Assembly: GCF_964204645.1 (NCBI RefSeq)
Contig: NC_134028.1
Location: 2,232,001-2,296,000 of the forward strand
Origin: Tubulanus polymorphus
Lineage: Eukaryota > Nemertea > Palaeonemertea > Tubulaniformes > Tubulanidae
Direction: 5' to 3'
DNA: 64,000 nucleotides
Shown: one piece after another, positions 61,801-64,000 of the stretch
Position numbering within the stretch: the stretch's first letter is position 1
How the letters are laid out: every line of letters starts with the position of its first letter
Notes under the pieces: model-generated
Told to the model about the DNA's origin: nothing
Seen by the model: the letters and a program-made list of their open reading frames with translations, nothing else
The model's database searches: none
Program-made: the position numbers and the translations under genes

Positions 61801-62960
61801 AATAAACTTTAAAAAATTAGACAAATTTAAACGGTGAAAATGACAAAAAAATTAAAGTTAGACAAAATTCTCCCACCTTGTAAACTTTCGGACTAGTTAC
61901 ATGAAAAAAAAAGACCAAATATTGTAAAATATAGTTATTTCCAAAGTCTCGATGTATTGAATTAGGCAGAAAAAAAATAGATAAAATTATTCAACCTTGT
62001 AAACTTTCGGACTAGTTACATGAAAAAAAGACCAAATATTGTAAAATATAGTTATTTCCTAAATCTCGATGTATTAAATTAGGCAGAAAAAAATAGATAA
62101 AATTATTCAACCTTGTAAACTTTCGGACTAGTTACATGAAAAAAAGACCAAATATTGTAAAATATAGTTATTTCCTAAATCTCGATGTATTGAATTAGGC
62201 AGAAAAAAATTTAACCCCAATCAGTCACTTAATATGTGCTTCGACTATTTAAACGGTGAAAACGACCAAAAAAATTGAAGTTAGACAAAATTATTAAACA
62301 TTGCAAACTTTCGGACTAGTTACATTAAAAAAAGACCAAATATTGTAAAATTATCTTCAACAATATAGTTATTTCCAAAATCAGAATTAGGCAGAATAAA
62401 AGATTGTTTGAATGAACCGGAACCGAATTACCAATTATGTTCTTGGACTTAAAAAAAAAGATCTGTAAAAACGACCGCCGATCACGCAACTATATCTGTA
62501 CTTCGATTTCCGATTTTGAAAAAAACCGCCGTATCGCTCCCGCCAGGTGTGGTAGGTTTGTAAGGGACACCAACTCGAAAAGTCAAACGAGAGCTTGAGG
62601 TCAACAACTCATCAAAAATCTGCCAATTAGAGAAAACAGTGCACAGAAACCAACCGACTTAGGAGATCCTCGTCGATGATGAAACCAGCAATCATAAAAG
62701 GTAACTTGATATACATGGAGTTATTACGATGATTTCTAAATGTCGTGATTACAGGATATATTTATTTACTCATTGCAGCTAAGTTTCAACTATAAGAAAG
62801 AGACCAGCTTAAAATCAACTACTCATCTGTAATTTACGGATTTGAACAACCCACAGAAGAATCAAACTCATTAGATGGAAATTACCGGTATATAGAAATT
62901 TCAGGCCTCATATGAATATCATTTGATAAGTGATTATCATCGAAATCTATTTACCTGTCC
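58900..62960. repeat. Degenerate repeat array
   Basis: A module of about 60 bp, recognisable by tttcaggcctcatatgaat then ttgtttaactgacaatt and atatagctagga, recurs in diverged form near 59090, 59465, 59780, 60410, 60765, 61270, 61490 and 62900. The spacing is irregular, a few hundred bases. Between copies the words aattaaggt, attcaata and gcttagat also recur. No protein is encoded. Confidence 0.6.
61876..62400. repeat. Tandem repeat, unit of about 118 bp, four copies
   Basis: Copies start with ccttgtaaactttcggacta at 61876, 61995 and 62111, and a diverged one (cattgcaaac) at 62299. Each continues gaccaaatattgtaaaatat and attaggcagaaaaa. The outer flanks (gtttgaatgaaccgga at about 61732 and 62407) also repeat, so a larger unit was duplicated. 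Confidence 0.85.
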
Positions 62961-63237
62961 ACATGGCTGATCTTAGAACTTTTATCTTTACTAGTCTTGC
63001 ACCTTGGAGTAATAAATGTTTCAAATGATTACTCCAAGCTTAAACGTTAATGAACTAGTCCTACTACTGCAATTATTTATTGGGGTTTAAATCGGCAATT
63101 GACGTCAATGAACCTAATTCTGATTTCGGAAATAACTATATTAACTAAGTGAAAAACACGGTGGCTTGTAATTTGAAATGACATGTAAGTTATGATAAAT
63201 CTGTCTAAAATGTTTTGCTTTCTTCACTTTGTTTCAG

Positions 63238-63434
63238 TCAAACTACATCCCGGAAATAATGGCCTGAAGAAGTCACAAGTAGACAAATACCCATTGACCC
63301 ATTTGCTGATGAAAACTGCAGAAGCCCAGATGAGAAGTTTAGGAGCCAGCGACGGATTAATCACTCAACGATGGAATCTTCTACAATCGGTGGTTGATTT
63401 CTATAAAACATTTTATCAGGAGCAGCAGAGATGA
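63238..63434 (+). CDS. Last coding exon of an unrecognised + strand gene (partial)
   Basis: A strong acceptor (cttcactttgtttcag) is followed by two bases of a split codon and 64 sense codons, ending FYQEQQR then TGA at 63432-63434. The sequence is helical in composition: ALMKT-type heptads, then LITQRWNLLQSVVDFY, which has the spacing of the Trp-containing helix of a spectrin-like repeat. No upstream exon in phase is recognised in the window; the nearest candidates are at 58458-58526 and the splice-like site at about 62689. The family is not identified. Confidence 0.45.
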
Positions 63435-63556
63435 TAGTGTATCTTATAAACACTGATTCGCACAGCAAAGACAATGGATTATCTTATAAAATCTGATTCA
63501 GGATAAACACCGAAGCAGCAAAGACTTAGTGAAGAGAAAGAATTAGTTAGATAATT

Positions 63557-63716
63557 AGTCCGATTGTGACACAATCATCCCTTGCATCGAGTGGGATAAA
63601 AGCTTTGAGATATAGAATTACACAAGCCCGGTGGATGAGCGATAATGATAACCTACTTGCCCTAATGAAAATATACTTGTCCCGGGCAATTGAACTAGTG
63701 CTTAGATCAGACCCTG
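63557..63716. mobile_element. Half copy of the 257-bp palindromic element
   Basis: It matches the right part of 18713-18969 from agtccgattg through gataatgataacctacttgc and cttgtcccgggcaat to gaccctg. The left half is missing. It lies in the 3' UTR region after the last exon at 63434. Confidence 0.75.
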
Positions 63717-64000
63717 CTTTATTTCAAATGTAACATTTGTGAAATAAGCTAGTTGATAATGTTTGAAGAAATCTCTTAAAGACAAGGAAAATTTGGCAAT
63801 GTTTTTAGTTTTCTTGTAATAAGTAAGATTAATTAGTTAACCTTACGCTCTCCAGAGTGTGAGTGAATTTGTAGGTGTAATGTATTCATGTTTTTATTCT
63901 GAACTGTTTTTAAATAACTCATTAAAAAAAACGACATACATGTTCGTCATTCATGTTAAAACTTTTCAATTGTTCAGTTACGTGTATTGCAACTTTTTCA

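Noticed and set aside
1-64000. CRISPR array, prokaryotic operon or phage features
   Set aside because: None seen: the tandem repeats lack spacers of even length, and all genes are intron-split animal genes.

Overview
The window is nuclear DNA from an animal. Coding sequence is split into many short exons with GT-AG introns (about 85 bp to a few kb), the background is AT-rich, and the spaces between exons hold microsatellites and small foldback transposons. All recognisable proteins are bilaterian families with moderate divergence from human. Frequent aggcct and accggt words, and the overall gene structure, fit a marine invertebrate, most likely a lophotrochozoan. Species or phylum cannot be named from this sequence. 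All exon models were assembled by hand from splice signals and checked for codon phase.

Layout. (1) 1-8064, + strand: the 3' end of a tweety-like (TTYH) membrane protein gene with two possible last exons. (2) 11924-17432, - strand: complete PICK1 (PDZ plus BAR scaffold) with a duplicated, mutually exclusive BAR exon pair. (3) 20609-24982, + strand: complete PIGQ, a subunit of the first enzyme of GPI-anchor synthesis. (4) 26163-35291, + strand: complete ATF7IP, the SETDB1 partner in heterochromatin silencing. (5) 37652-40646, + strand: an unrecognised two-pass membrane protein. (6) 42054-46078, - strand: a long Lys/Glu/Ser-rich protein that, by phase-consistent splicing, ends in a rhodanese plus dead dual-specificity-phosphatase module like STYXL1. 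(7) 47633-55721, - strand: complete centlein (CNTLN) in 31 coding exons. (8) 57.4-63.4 kb: a repeat-rich tract with a few orphan exon-like pieces and the last coding exon of an unrecognised + strand gene.

The genes are unrelated housekeeping, scaffold, chromatin and centrosome functions; nothing suggests an operon or a functional cluster. The mobile fraction consists of small non-autonomous elements: a 340-bp foldback family with 9-bp target duplications (two copies), a CAGGGTGGCCACT-ended family (three copies), a 257-bp palindromic family (one full and one half copy), and a nested-hairpin family (one full and one compact copy).

The points most worth attention are the lysine-rich/rhodanese/pseudophosphatase fusion, the PICK1 mutually exclusive exons, the TTYH tail choice that adds or removes a PPxY motif, and the degenerate repeat array at 58.9-63 kb.
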